64,000 nt of DNA from Macrostomum hystrix (lineage: Eukaryota > Platyhelminthes > Macrostomidae): contig CATNEN010000039.1 of the NCBI GenBank assembly GCA_950097015.1, positions 12,130,001 through 12,194,000 on the forward strand, written 5' to 3'. This document shows positions 25,601-39,340 of the stretch, in pieces. The notes under the pieces are model-generated. The model worked only from the letters and a program-made list of their open reading frames with translations, was not told the origin of the DNA and did not search any database. The translations under genes were made by a program, and so were the position numbers. Each line of letters opens with the position of its first letter. Position 1 is the first letter of the stretch.

Positions 25601-28600
25601 TCCCTAAGTTCGATTCCGCGGCGAGGCCACATTTATTTGGCGCGCAGCCGCGGAGAGAAGGCTTGGGGGCTTGTCGTGCAATTTACGCCCTTGAGGGCCA
25701 ACCTCCAAGACACAGTGAGAGTGTACACTGCCTGACGAAGAGAAAGTCTGGGAAGATGTACACACCTGTGCGTGTGTGCTCAGGAGTCAGCTGAAATGGG
25801 CAGAATTGCCTACTCGCTGTCTTCGGGTCTAGTGACACCGAAATATGTGTCACTGCCCGCAACCCTCCTGCAATTATTGTTTTTTCATTATTTAATATTA
25901 TTATTATTATTACTTCTCGCAGATATCACCACGAGCTTAAAAAATATTTTTAGGCGCTGTTCGGTTGTTCTTGGCCGATTGAATTTGTTTCAATCGAAAT
26001 CCGACAAAAAACTAGAAACATATTTTAAAAGTCCATTCTATAGGTCTGTTCATCCACTTTTGTGACTTCACTCTAGAAATTTCTGTTCAAATTCTCTATT
26101 GCGGGGCAACGCATTGTCAGCGCATTTCTCCCATGTTTTTCATCATTTCATGCCTATCGGAACCAAGTCAGACAGTCGGGTTCGAGACGGCCATTAGTAA
26201 GCCAGCGACCGGAGAGCTGAAAAAGTCTCCCCAGACTGTCAGACCTTATATTCTCTGCTTTTTCGACTCATAAAGCTAGGATAGGTAGGTAGTGTGAGCT
26301 AGGTACTGCTTGCTTGTCAGTCCACTTAGGCGGCCCAGTGGCTTGACTAGTACCTGAGGTCATTAGGTGGAGCCCACGATACCTGGTACAGGATCTAAGA
26401 GACTTTTCAGTATCTCATTATTTAGATATGAGCTCCTAATACTAATCATGTTGTATAGAATTTTATTCACCAAGTAACTAGCTTGATAAAACTGATGATT
26501 GACAGGTCACATAGAAACTAAAATGATAAAAATGATGATTGACAGGTCACATAGAAACTAAAATGATAAAACTGATGATTGACAGGTCACCTAGAAAATA
26601 AAATGATAAAACTGATGATTGACAGGTCACGTAGAAACTAAAATGATAAAACTGATGATTGACAGGTCACCTAGAAAATAAAATGATAAAACTGATGATT
26701 GACATGTGACATAGTAACTAGCTTGATAAAACTGATGATTGACAGGTCACCTAGAAACTAACTTGACAAAACTGATGATTGACATGTGACATAGTAACTA
26801 GCTTGATAAAACTGATGATTGACAGGTCACCTAGTAATGAACTTGATAAAACTGATGATTGACAGGTCACGCTGGTATTAGTTGAGCACAGCGATGTTCT
26901 GGCAGAGAAGCTGGGTGACAGCCAAGTCAGAGTGGACCTGCTGCCGTTGATTTTCGGAACACTTGACTCAAATTCCTCCACTGGACAGGTGAGTTTCCTC
27001 TCCCAATTCGAACTGATATAATTTTAGTTTCTAAAATGTCAAGTGGCATTTTATTTAGAAGAGGAAAATCAGGACTCAGAGCCTCATTACCCCGCACCTG
27101 CGTGACTAATTAAAGTGTTTCAATTAGTTGAAATTTCTAATTGCCATGACTTTCTTCTCTTCAATTTTTAGGAGGCCGCACTGAACTCATTTGTGCAACT
27201 CCAGGACCACATAGACGATGCCACACTCAGGAAGCTAGTCCTGCCCAAAGCTAAGGCTCTGTTTCAGAAGAACACTGGCATTGCCGTAAGTCTACTATGA
27301 GTAGAGAGGTTGGAGTTTAATATCTGTTTTAGGGTGAAATAGACATCAAAGGTGGGATTGAAGGCTGGGATAGATAAGGATAGTGAGGGATTGTAGGCTG
27401 GGAGAGATAAGGATAGTGAGGGATTGAAGGCTGAGTGAAATAAGGATAGTGAGGGATTGTAGGCTGGGAGAGATAAGGATAGTGAGGGATTGTAGGCTGG
27501 GAGAGATAAGGATAGTGAGGGATTGAAGGCTGAGTGAAATAAGGATAGTGAGGGATTGTAGGCTGGGAGAGATAAGGATAGTGAGTCATTTTAGGCTGGG
27601 AGAGATAAGAATAGTGAGTCATTGTAGGCTGGGAAAGATAAGGATAGTGAGGGATTGTAGGCTGGAAGAGATAATGATAGTGAGGGATTGAAGGCTGGGA
27701 TAGATAAGGATAGTGAGGGATTGTAGGCTGGGAGAGATAAGGATAGTGAGTCATTTTAGGCTGGGAGAGATAAGGATAGTGAGTCATTGTAGGCTGGGAG
27801 AGATAAGGATAGTAAGGGATTGTAGGCTGGGAGAGATAATGATAGTGAGGGATTGAAGGCTGGGATAGATAAGGATAGTGAGGGATTGTAGGCTGGGATA
27901 GATAAGGATAGTGAGTCATTGTAGGCTGGGAGAGATAAGGATAGTGAGGGATTGAAGACTGGTAGAGATCAGATATCTACAATCTACAATGAGGATCTGG
28001 ATGGCAATTTTAATATTAAGTCTTTCTGCAACCCACCGACCGATCACAGATGCAGGTGGGTGTCCTGTCCTGCCTGGAGAGGCTGATGGACCGGCTAGAC
28101 AAGATGGCCATCCTAGAAGACCTGCTGCCGTTTCTTCTGGAAATAAGTTTCTCGGACACAGAAATCTATATGGCTGCTATCAGTGAGCCTTTGTCTCCTA
28201 TTCTGTCCTTGTTAATGTACAATTAATTTGGTTTCCCACGTTTGACACCTCATACCTCACGCCTAATACCTCACCCATCGCAATTTGACAATTGCAGACA
28301 TCTACAAGCACATGCTATCGGATAAGCGCTTTGGTCTGACGTACAGTGTCATCGCTACCAAGGTGCTGCCACATCTCATTCCCTATACGGTGAATCCCAA
28401 TTTGCGTCGGGATGACTTTCGTGTTGCCATGGAGACGCTGAACGCCATGTGGAACCGGCTGGAGGCGGGCCGCACGGCCCAGATGCGCCTGGAGGACGCA
28501 GAGGGCGCCGATTCGACTGACGAATCCGGGTGAGAACCGCCATTTTCCGCAAATCAAGAGGAGTTCTACTTATAGTACGCTAGTGCGGATAAAGACAAGT

Positions 28601-31600
28601 TTTTTGCGATGATGATCAAAACAGTTTCGCGAATGTTTTTATAAATTGAATGTGAGTAGTAGTAAGTGTGACTAGTAGCTCATTACGAGCCGGACTAGTT
28701 TGGGACGCAGCCATGAAGAGAAGAGCTGGAATTCTTTTTGTTGCGCAACTGAAGCCTATAACGCCCAAGGAAAAACAAGAGTGTGCTAGAGAGAAAGCTA
28801 GTGATCCACAGATGTACCACACCAGTGTGCGGGTGTGCAGTACTGATAATAATACTATCATTTATTCAGCCTAATTTCATCCGTCCACCCACCCGCCTCA
28901 GCAACCTGATCCGGCCGCCGCTCATCACGATGCAGAAGCCCAGCTTCGACACTGACGCAGCCAGCCTGCACTCTTCAGCGTCGACGGCCGACCTGCCGGT
29001 TCAGCAGCAGCGCCGGCGCAGCTCGTCTGGTCTGCAGCAGCAGCTGCAGCAGCAGCGTGCAGAGGCGGCGGCTGGCAGGCTGGCAGAGTCCAAGAGTGTC
29101 AGATCCAATCCAGGTAAAACCGCTTTGTCTGAAAGAAATCTGATTTTCTCAGATTTCTTATTAACAAAAATGAACTCTTTTGAAGAGTAGTAATTCGCTT
29201 TTTTATTGCAATACATCTAGCTAAAGAGAACCATTAATTGCTTTTAAAATAATTATATTGGAAATGAAAGTAGTTAGCGGAGTCGAAGATGCTAATCGAA
29301 ATCCTTTGACGCGTTCGTGTTGGCCTTTAGAAGCAGCCTCGGTATAGGTGATCCACAAACTGCCCCGTAGGATGGGCTGAGACTAAGGGGTTTGGTCAGA
29401 AAAAGTACACGGTTCGAGAGAGGCCTTAGGATGAAGATGCTTGCCCACAAAGAGGATCTTTGGCCGAGAGTAATTTTGAATGAAACCAAAAGCATTTTAA
29501 GAGCAGAGCTAATGGTTGAGCTCAAATATCAGCTGATTATAGCATGCTTCACTCCCCGAGCATCATTTCTTGAACTAGAACGAACGAAAAGTAAACTTCG
29601 CGACAGTTTCTGATAGCCGAACAATTTTCCAGAAAGTTTTTTATTTCAAATGCACTTTCAGTTGTACTTTGCAACTTATTTTGATAATATTCTCTGAAAC
29701 TATTTGCCAAATCCTCATTTGCTGCATCTGGTCAACATTCAGTATGTAGCTGTTTAAACTGTTCTCTATAGAGAGCGACTGCCCATTGCTAGTTCCAGTC
29801 ATTAACTAATTTGTCTGTCAGGTCCCATTGTCTGGTCCTTTCGCTTAATCTCATTAAGTCAACAGAGTGCCAAGAATTTAGCTACGCATATATTGTAACA
29901 AAAATTACAATTATGCTCAAAAGCCATTGTTTAGCTTGAGTGCTCGAGTGATCATTTTGTCAAACTAAATATGCTAAATTTGATATTTCTCCTGGGAAAG
30001 CATAAACCCTGTTGTTTGCTCAATATATTTTCCACTGCCTGCTTCCGTCATTTTTCCTTTGTCAAGTTCATTTAGCAGTAAAATTTACTTAACAATTTAC
30101 AAAATTTGCTTAGTGCATTTTTTTTTGTTTCGGACACTGGGCCCATGAAGTAACTGATCAATAACCATTCGGTCTCCCAATAGTAGCCGATGTGGAGCAC
30201 TAGCAGTCTGACTTATCAAATTCTTAAGAAATTTGCTGATTATTAAAAAGCTTTGTAAAATAAAAAACTGTAAAAACAGTCAACAACAAAACAAACAAGA
30301 AAACAAACAACAAAACAAACAACAAAACAAACAACAAAACAAACAACAAAACAAACAACAAAACAAACAACAAAACAAACAACAAAACGGTCTCGTGCTC
30401 CATGGCATCGCATTAAAAGTGGAGGCCATATCAATCACCAACTGCCAGCGCACAGTAAAATTGACAGTCTGAGTGAAGTTAGAAAGTCAGGGCAAATGTA
30501 CATAGATGGGGTGAGTGGCAGAGCGGTTAACGCGTTTGCCTCTCGCAGCACGGTGCCTAAGTTCGATTCCGCGGCGAGGCCACATTTCTTTGGTGCGCAG
30601 CCGCGGAGAGAAGGCTTTGGGGGCTTGTCGTGCAATTAACGCCCTTGAGGGCCAACCTCCAAGGCACAGTGAAAGTGTACACTGCCTGATGATGAGAAAG
30701 TCAGGGCAGATGTACACACCTGTGTGAGCGTATCCCTGCGTACAGTATCTGTGTGCGTGTGTGATCAGGAGTCAGCGAAATGGGCGGAACTGCCTCCTCC
30801 CTGGCTGCGGGTCTAGTGTCACTAAAAGATATGCCATTACACGCAGCCCACCTGCAGCCCACAGACCTACCTGTGAGAAAGTGAGCAAGTTTGCGCAACC
30901 ATGTGCGGTTGCACTAGAGAAAAGTATTTCATTCCCAGTCTCATTCTATATTAGCTAAAAGAAGCAATGACGTTATTGGAACTGAAAAATAATTACATCA
31001 TGATGGTTCTTTTGGTTTTAGCGAATGTACGTCCTCGCTATGTATTTTTAACGTAGGCTTCCTATTCTTTTGTTTAAGTTACCTGACACCGTGCATGCAA
31101 TAAGGACAGAATTTAGATTTTGTTTTAACGCGTCGCTTGGCACCATCAATACCGTTTTTTGTGCGCGCTCGCGTTTCCTTTCATATTTACTCTTTACTTT
31201 GGTTTCTATAACTTTTTATTTTGTTTCCCATTGTTTAAAATGCGCAAGAGTTCGGCGGGTTGCCTCATATCAAATTTTCGACTGGTGAAAAAAGCACCAG
31301 CAGCAAAGACGGCCGGAATTCAGAATTCTGTGCGCGGCCGCATTAGGGAAATCAGTTTGTTTGTTAAAGCCTTTGTGCGGACAGCTGTTCACGCGCTGAC
31401 GCCTTCGCCCCCGTCACTCGCGCGAAGGGGGCATCCACCTGTCTTCAACTAACATAATATTTCCTTCCGACAGGCTAGTTTTCGTCTTTATCTTCTTTTT
31501 TAGCTCCTCAGAGTAAGCCGGCCTCATCAAAGAAAGTGGGAGCCAGGCAGGCAAACCTGACACTTCTCGCGAGTGTTAGCCGCATTAGCTCAATTCTGGT

Positions 31601-34384
31601 TGCATTGTGCAGTGTGGGCCTTACTCTGTCACCCCGGCTGATATTTCCTAAGTAATTCAATTTGCAAAGGGCTTTGCGAGCTGTGCGACCGTTGCGGGGA
31701 CCCCGCCTGCTACCGGGCTCCATTTGATTCATTGCGGTCTTTTACGACCCGCGTGGATTGTACTCACTGAAATGAAGCGACTGTGAGCAGGCGTAATAAG
31801 TTAAGAGGCCGACTAGAATGTACAGAAAATAATCATAACTATACAATCAGGTCTGGTCCCACTCATGCAAGTGCCTCATTTATTCTAGAATTTTGCCATA
31901 CAATTCTTCCGGAAGAGTCCTTGGAGAGCAAAAGTACTTTTTCCTAACAGACCAGAGTCTGTGAGACAATTGATGAGGCATTTTTCCGCATTTCACGCTT
32001 CTCAGACTATTCCATTTGTTATACTAGGCAGGGAGCATCATAAAACAAGTCTGTCTGTCTGTCTGAATTTCTTATATGGCAGGCGAGCCGTTGCTGATGA
32101 CTCAATGATGCGCGCCCTTATTCGATACGATCGCTGTGCTCAAAACCGTCTTTCCAGTTTAGCTTTCAATTGTGGAGAGAAAGCGAGGATGAAATAAAGG
32201 AAACTTAGCTGTACAGGGACATCGATTGTTGAGTTAAGATTGATCCGAGATAGAGCGTACACGAGAGTAGCTGCTGAAGAGACTCACTACCTTAGGAAGG
32301 AAAATGAGAATGCTGAATAAAAGCTCAACGATGGCAAGGCAAGATGTAAAGATTTGAAAGCCGCAGCAGTTTCCCACATTAGTACTTTTATTATTAGGAA
32401 GAAATGGGTCAGTCTTGGCCATCGAGTCTCCCCTCAAACTCATTGTCGTCACTCTGCGTCCTTCGCTAGCGTGCGACAGCTCAGCCATGGAGAATTGACG
32501 CCAGGGATTTCCAGATCCTCCCGTATCTGCATCTGGCATCGGAGAATTCGGAACTAGAACGGGCAGCGCCGGTGGGGTTGCTGCGAGATAATTCCCCTGA
32601 GCAGCTACCCCACTCCATTGCAAGGTGTGGGGCCTGGTGGGGGCGCAGAGGGGGAAGTCTGGACCCCAATGGAAATGAAATCATAAACTCTCAGGCAGTG
32701 CGGCTTTGAGTTCAGGGTTAGGGAGGCATTGGGACTGGTTTGAGTCGCAAGTGGCTCTCATTTCTTCAATTCGGTCTAGAACGCCCAATTTCCTGTTACA
32801 CAGCACCTTAGCTAAGGACTGAAAATTTGAGCCCCGGTCATTGCGGACTGCTGAGTGACTGCGATTGAGGTTGGTGCTGCTCAGAATTAACATTTTCGTC
32901 TCCGGAATTGAAGCTCCAGAAAAGAAAATGCCTCTTCAACTAACTGAACCGATTTTAAACTTATAAAATAGTTATTTAGTGTCTAAATTCGATGTATGTC
33001 TTTGAAAACTTCTAGGCTCTGCTGCGTACAGGGAATAAATTATAAAACATAAAAATATTGACTATGAGTTCTAGAGTACGAGCTATACGGCTCGAAATCA
33101 ATAAATCAATCACAGAAATAGGTCTCACTTTTTCTAAGTCTACCTTTCAGTTCCCAACACGGGAGACAGAATAGTTCATGCCACTTATGCTCACTTGCTT
33201 TTCTTAGAAACTATACTAACTACAAAACTGACTTTCCTGCGCTGCTGCTAGAAGCGTCAGGCGGACTGTTGGACAAAGGGATATTGTTGTCACTCCACCA
33301 CAACGCTTTCTTTCTTCAAACGCGTTGCATCGCGTGACAAGGTATTCACTGCGCAAGAAATAGCTAGCAGCCGACGCTTGGCGACAGTTGTTCTAAAAAC
33401 TTGTAGTCGCGTCCAGCATTGTCTGCAGTTTATACAAACTTAGGACTTAAGCATCAGTCCCATTCACATCAAACTCAAATTACTTGCCGGTGTGAATTTG
33501 GAATCAGTTACCCAAAAAACTGCAGTCTGACTGACGCAGATGCCAATTTGGCAGAGAGTGCATTCCCATTAGAGTTTTGTGTTTTAGAACTGGTGGAACG
33601 TAGGGAATGGGTGTGGGAGGGGTCCTGATTCTACCCAACTTGGATTAAGTAACGTACGCAGCTAGTGCATTCCGACTCCGGAGCATCAGCGGCGGAGGCT
33701 TCTGACATCCTCAAATTCTGCCTCTTAACTGAAAGAGGATTTCTCTTCCCCCCTGTCATCGGGTCCATTGTTTTTACTAATTCATCTCCCCTACACCATC
33801 TCTCTATTTCTATCTTTCCACCTGTCTTCCAGGGAGTCTAAACAGGCTTCTAAGCGCGCGCCGGAGGTGCGCGTGAGACCCCGAGGCCCTTTAAAGATGG
33901 AAGTGCGGCAGCCTCGGAAAACGCTTCACTGGCACTGATAGGGACAGGAAAATATTCGCCTTTGCTAAGCCACTCAAGCTATCTGCATACTTTCCAAAGC
34001 GTTTAAACATCGTTTCAACTCCTTTAATTCATCCCAGCCTGACACGGGATGCATATTTTGCTACAATATAAGAACTCATTTTCTCCCGCTAGCTAGAAAG
34101 AATTAGTTTCCAGCGTTCTTTGAAATTAATTGTCTCTTCACAGGTGTAACTGAAAGCAGCATTTTTAGTTAGATATCCTACTGCTTTCTCATTTTCGCAT
34201 GTCTATTTTTCTAGGCAGTCACCTCAATGATCCCATAGGCCTTCTAATGTACAGAAGCAAGTCAATCAAATAGTCTTGGTGTTAATCGCTACCAGCTGCT
34301 ACTAACACCGATGTTGTCGCATGACATTGCTGCGTTTCCCCGAGCAACGCATTCAGATTGTCCCGCTCACTCAGCGCTGCAGCC

Positions 34385-34416
<32 letters not shown>

Positions 34417-37400
34417 AGACAAAGAAGAATCTTGAGAAAAACGTCTTATATGTCTTCAAATGTCTTACCCCTCCCTGTGTCTTTCGTCTCCGTCATCGTC
34501 ACCGCCGCCTCTGTCTAAACCCTCCTTACCTTCTCTATCTTCGGCCTCATCTAATTTCTTCCCACAATTCTAGGACTGTCGTCCTATTTCTCATTTGTCA
34601 TGAATAATGCAACCCAGCAAAGCATTCGGCTGGGCTTGATATATCCGAAACCTCGGCCAATGCTGCCATTCCACCGCTGCCACCATCGTCACCATCCACG
34701 AATTAGATACCCGCGGGAGAGAAGCAGGCAAGGAAACTAGTAAGGAATATAAATCTGCAAAAACTACACGTAAACGCAAAAGAACTACGCGTAGGTCTTT
34801 GGCTGCCCCACCTATCAGCTCCTCGCGTTTCTCCCTTCAGTTAAGCTTAGCTAACGCAGCAGTCAAACTTGCCAAATTAATTAAACCGCAGCTACACACC
34901 CACCACCTCACCCACCACCTCACCCACCACCTCACCCACCACCTCACCCACCACCCCGTGAATCTGTGGCCAAGCAACGCAGGCCATTGTAAGAGCAGCT
35001 AAGCATTGCTTACGACAGCGTAGGTTTAGATTTCCAACTGTCTGACTAAACCGTAAAAACGTCGACTCAGTCCTATGCAATGCGGTTTAGTTTAGACAAT
35101 GGCGATGGAATAGGCTATTAAGCTTTCTGCCGTTTAAAGCTTTTAGCTTCCATTCATCTGCACCCGCAATGGATCGTCACTGTAGCATTGTCAACTATTA
35201 TCACAATTCTGTTGAGTAATAGAAAATTATCGAGAACGAGAAAGAGATTTTGCTTCCATTGAGAACTACTCCCATCTCCGTTGAATTTGAAAAGCCCTGT
35301 TTTTTTACAACATTTATATTTTGTTATTGCAGTTTAGCAAGGCTTTTTTACATTGCAGTGCTAGGCCATGTCAAGATACATGTCTAGAGTTTTACATTCC
35401 TGTCTGTTAAAAAAGGGTACTTTTGTCGAGAAAAAATATACAGACACATTGAGAGCAAAGAGACGCGATTATATGAAAGAAATTAGCACAGAAACCCCCT
35501 GAATATTTTGAGGATGAAATCAGTTTACTAATATAAAACGGATTATACTAGCCTTTCCAGAATTTCGGCGCATAAGTTTTTTATCGATAAAAGTCTCGAT
35601 TTAATTTTTTTTATAATCGGAAAGTTGAAGACTTGCTAAATCCTGTTTGTGTGAGCGTATGTACTCTTATGACTGCTCCGCACAATGAGACCAAAAACAA
35701 TAAACAACTCTACTGCTCACCAACCAGCAGTCACTCTTTATATATTACGGACACTGTATCGCCATTAGAATAAAGGCAAGCGAACAGAGGCCATTGGCAA
35801 TTCCTAAAAGCGGCCTCTGTAATCCCCGCCCCCGCTTGCTCAAAATCTTCAGCTAGTTTAGCGGCTTAGTTCCGCAGCTGGCATCCGCTTGCAAATCCTG
35901 ATGAATCGGTCTGAAAAATGCAGACTCCATTTTTTGTTGACCTTTCCGCTCGTCTTAAATTCTTGAAACAAAGACACCTGTGTCTGTATCGGTGTCTGTC
36001 ACGGGCTGCAGATCCGTGATAAGTTATTTAAAGGGAAACAATTGTTTACACTGGTTTCGGGTCAACTGTCAAATTTTGACACGCCCAGATGCTGTACTCA
36101 ATTATTGCGTGTCACAAATTGCTTCAACTAGAAAAGACGAAATTCAACTTAGCTCTCCGTCTTCAATTTAATAGTAAATGCAATCACTTTTCCTACGCGT
36201 ACAAAAAAAGTTCCCCAAACATAATCTTGATCTCATAATGTCGATTTTGCGTTAAAGACAACAAAATGAATCGCGTAACTGGACTGGCGCATCTGAATGT
36301 TCGCGAATGGCGAACCACACGGCTAAACTTTTCCAGACCTGACAGGACGCATGGAGGCCATCGCCAAGCTGCTGGACAGCTCCGGCAACAACTCCGCTCG
36401 GCTATCCCGCGCCCTCAGCCGCTACTGCAGCGGCACGGCTGCTGTGCGTCGGCTCAGCTCGCAGTTGGCGGCGGCCTCCGCCACGGCCGGCTCGGCGGCG
36501 GGGGCTGCCGCAACCGCTGTGAGCGGTGTACCCAGACGGCGCAGTCAAGGCACAGCCGGGATGCGATCAGCGGCTGCCTGGGAGCACTTTGGAGGTGGTC
36601 TGGGTATTTTATAGCGAAATGACCAAAAATAAAGTCATGATTTGAGTCAAAAGACACCTCTGTAACCTATTTCTCCGATTTTTTTGTTACGCTCTATATT
36701 TAGTTGACTTGTTTTAGTGCATCATGTACTTTTCGCTCCAGTTTTTTGTATCCGTAAAAACCTGCAGTGCAAACCTCCCTATAGACACCTACATTATTAG
36801 AGTCTCTATAGTTCTGTGTCTCTCGAGCACGCTCGTAAGTGTCCAAAGCTCTGGTGCTCAGAGTTAATGCAATGTCCTCATACCCAAGCGACTAGTGTAC
36901 TAGTGCGGTGTGACCTAAGCCAGTTGCCATTGTGTAGATCAAAGTCCCAGGCACACTCCCGAGGGAGTGGTCGGATAGGATTGCTGGTCGGATTTCCCAG
37001 AATATTTGGTCTTGTCTTGCCCTATTTCGAAGGCCTGAACAATAGTCAGCAGGTAATCCTTTCAAGCGCCGACAAGAGAGCATTGCACCGGATTCTGTTT
37101 CCATGCTCCGAGAAAGTTTAGTCTGAAAACTCGGTTTATGGAATCGCCGAAATACTCGAGTCTTCCCTACAGAACACGGCCGGCTTAATCCGCAGGCCAT
37201 TCTTCAAGCCAGGGTCCGCACGGATAATCCGACCCCGCATCCCGTTTTCGGGAGTTCAATCTTCTATCTGTGTGTTTTTCTCTTGAAAAAGTATCTGTCA
37301 GATCGCATCTGCTGCCTGGGGCTCCGAAAATCCAGCGCAATGCGCTTTAATCCTACAGACTTAATCGCTTCTTCTGTAATTGGCGACAATCGGCTGATTT

Positions 37401-39308
37401 TGCCTCATCCTCAACAGTCAATTTCAGACTCCAGGGCGGAGATTAATTGATTGTGTGTGCTGGATGATGTAGCGGAAAATATTCTGCTACTTCTGATTCA
37501 GCATTGGGCCAGTGGGCGGAGGAGGAAGGCGGAGAGGCCTGTCATCGTGGCTGCAATTTAGGCCCGATAAACTGGCTCTAGAGTTTAAACGTCGAGTCTG
37601 CAAAGACAAATAGAAACATAATGCGCTGGTTTTGGTTAAGCTTGCACAAGCTTTAGTGATTAGCTCTCTTGTTTTTTATGTTAATCTCATATTGCTCACA
37701 CGGACTCAAACATTGCGGGAACAGAAAGGTTGCCAGATCCGGAGTGGAGCAAGCAAAATATTCGAGAGTGCTTCGAATTTTTTCAGAACACTGAAAGCGT
37801 GCACATTGTTTGACTATAAGAAACTGTTAAGTGTTATCAACAGTTAAAGTTTAATTATTTCCTGTTTGCTGGTGCTGACTGTACTTAGTTAAGTGGGTCT
37901 TTGACTGTCGCGTCTGCCGCCGCGTTATGAGGTCTCACTACTCAAAGTCTCGCTTCCAGTCATACTGTCCCTGGGTGGCGAACCTCTTCTTCCAGTCGTA
38001 CTGTCCAGGAGCGGCGAACCTCTTCTTCCAGTCGTACTGTCCAGGAGCGGCGAACCTCTTCTTCCAGTCGTACTGTCCAGGAGCGGCGAACCTCTTCTTC
38101 CAGTCGTACTGTCCCTGGGCGGCGAACCTCTTCTTCCAGTCGTACTGTCCCTGGGTGGCGAACCTCTTCTTCCAGTCGTACTGTCCAGGAGCGGCGAACC
38201 TCTTCTTCCAGTCGTACTGTCCAGGAGCGGCGAACCTCTTCTTCCAGTCGTACTGTCCCTGGGCCGCGAACCTCTTCTTCCAGTCGTACTGTCCCTGGGC
38301 GGCGAACCTCTTCTTCCAGTCGTAATGTCCCTGGGCCGCGAACCTCTTCTTCCAGTCATACTGCCCAGGAGCGGCGAACCTCTTCTTCCAGTCATACTGC
38401 CCAGGAGCGGCGAACCTCTTGAGCTCGAGCTCGTGCTCTGGAGTCTTGGCCTCGCCGTTGTGCACCAAAGCCAGCAGCAGTGCAACAGTAGCCGCAGTCG
38501 TAGCAGCAGACAAATGCATTCTTGGCGATGGTTTCAAATATACCAATCTGCTTAGCTATTCGCTGTCCGTACTAAACCTGCTCTTGGTTTCTAATTCTCT
38601 CAGCGTGTCTGACAGTGAAAGGAAGAACCGCTCGTGAGATCGCTGAGTCGCTCTTAATAGGCAAGTCGCGAGTTGAGACCGGACCGTATCGACCTGCGTG
38701 ACGCTCTTGGCGCGGGTTGTCGGGTCTCTTTTCACCGTTTTTCCTGCCTACCTCTCCATGGCGCTCAGCCTGTCAGCCAATGATGCGGCGCGATGTAAGA
38801 GGCTGGGAAGAATTTTTTTGCACTTGGACAGGCCAAGTAAAGAATTGGCGCATTAGCCCATTGGCCCATTGAAGTTGCTGGCCAAATATGGAGGCCTAAA
38901 ATTTCTAGATTTCGCGCGGGCGTGCATTTGTTAAGTAGTTATTCTCAGCAATAAAACTTTTGCAATACTTCCAAAATTGATTAATGAACATTCATTCCAT
39001 ATGCAGAAATGGATAATTTCATCTTTTTTGGAAAAATGACGTGCCTCCAATTGTAGATTCATGTTTCTGACTTTTCGAAGTCATGTTATACTCGTGCTGC
39101 TCATGTGTATTAACCAACAACCATTCAGTGGCAACAAGTAGATTCTCGATTTTGTGTTGGTCTGTGAAATGATAATAATATTCTCGTCTATTGTGTGCTC
39201 GATTCCCTCCTGTATTTTTGCGTACTAAAGTAGGTACTAAAGTGGCTAGCGAGAAAACAGAAAAATAACTTTTTTATTTTTAATACAGGTGCTGAAAGTC
39301 AGCAAAAG

Positions 39309-39340
<32 letters not shown>

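Larger units (their letters stand above)
29114..36336 (+). other. SCYL2 intron 14 (7.2 kb)
   Basis: It contains one family A SINE (30504-30866) and simple repeats at 30287-30387, 34386-34417 and 34896-34956. The remainder is unique sequence with only short ORFs, none with recognisable protein character on either strand. As the longest intron, and free of big arrays over 31-34 kb, it is the best place to look for conserved regulatory DNA. Confidence 0.6.

Noticed and set aside
31309-31343. Adaptor-like string with GGAATTC and GCGGCCGC
   Set aside because: Cloning-site contamination was considered, but the flanks are continuous with ordinary intron sequence and no vector backbone is present.
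37927-38325. Plus-strand ORF over the neuropeptide repeats
   Set aside because: Open only because the unit is 36 bp; no signal peptide or processing sites, unlike the minus strand.
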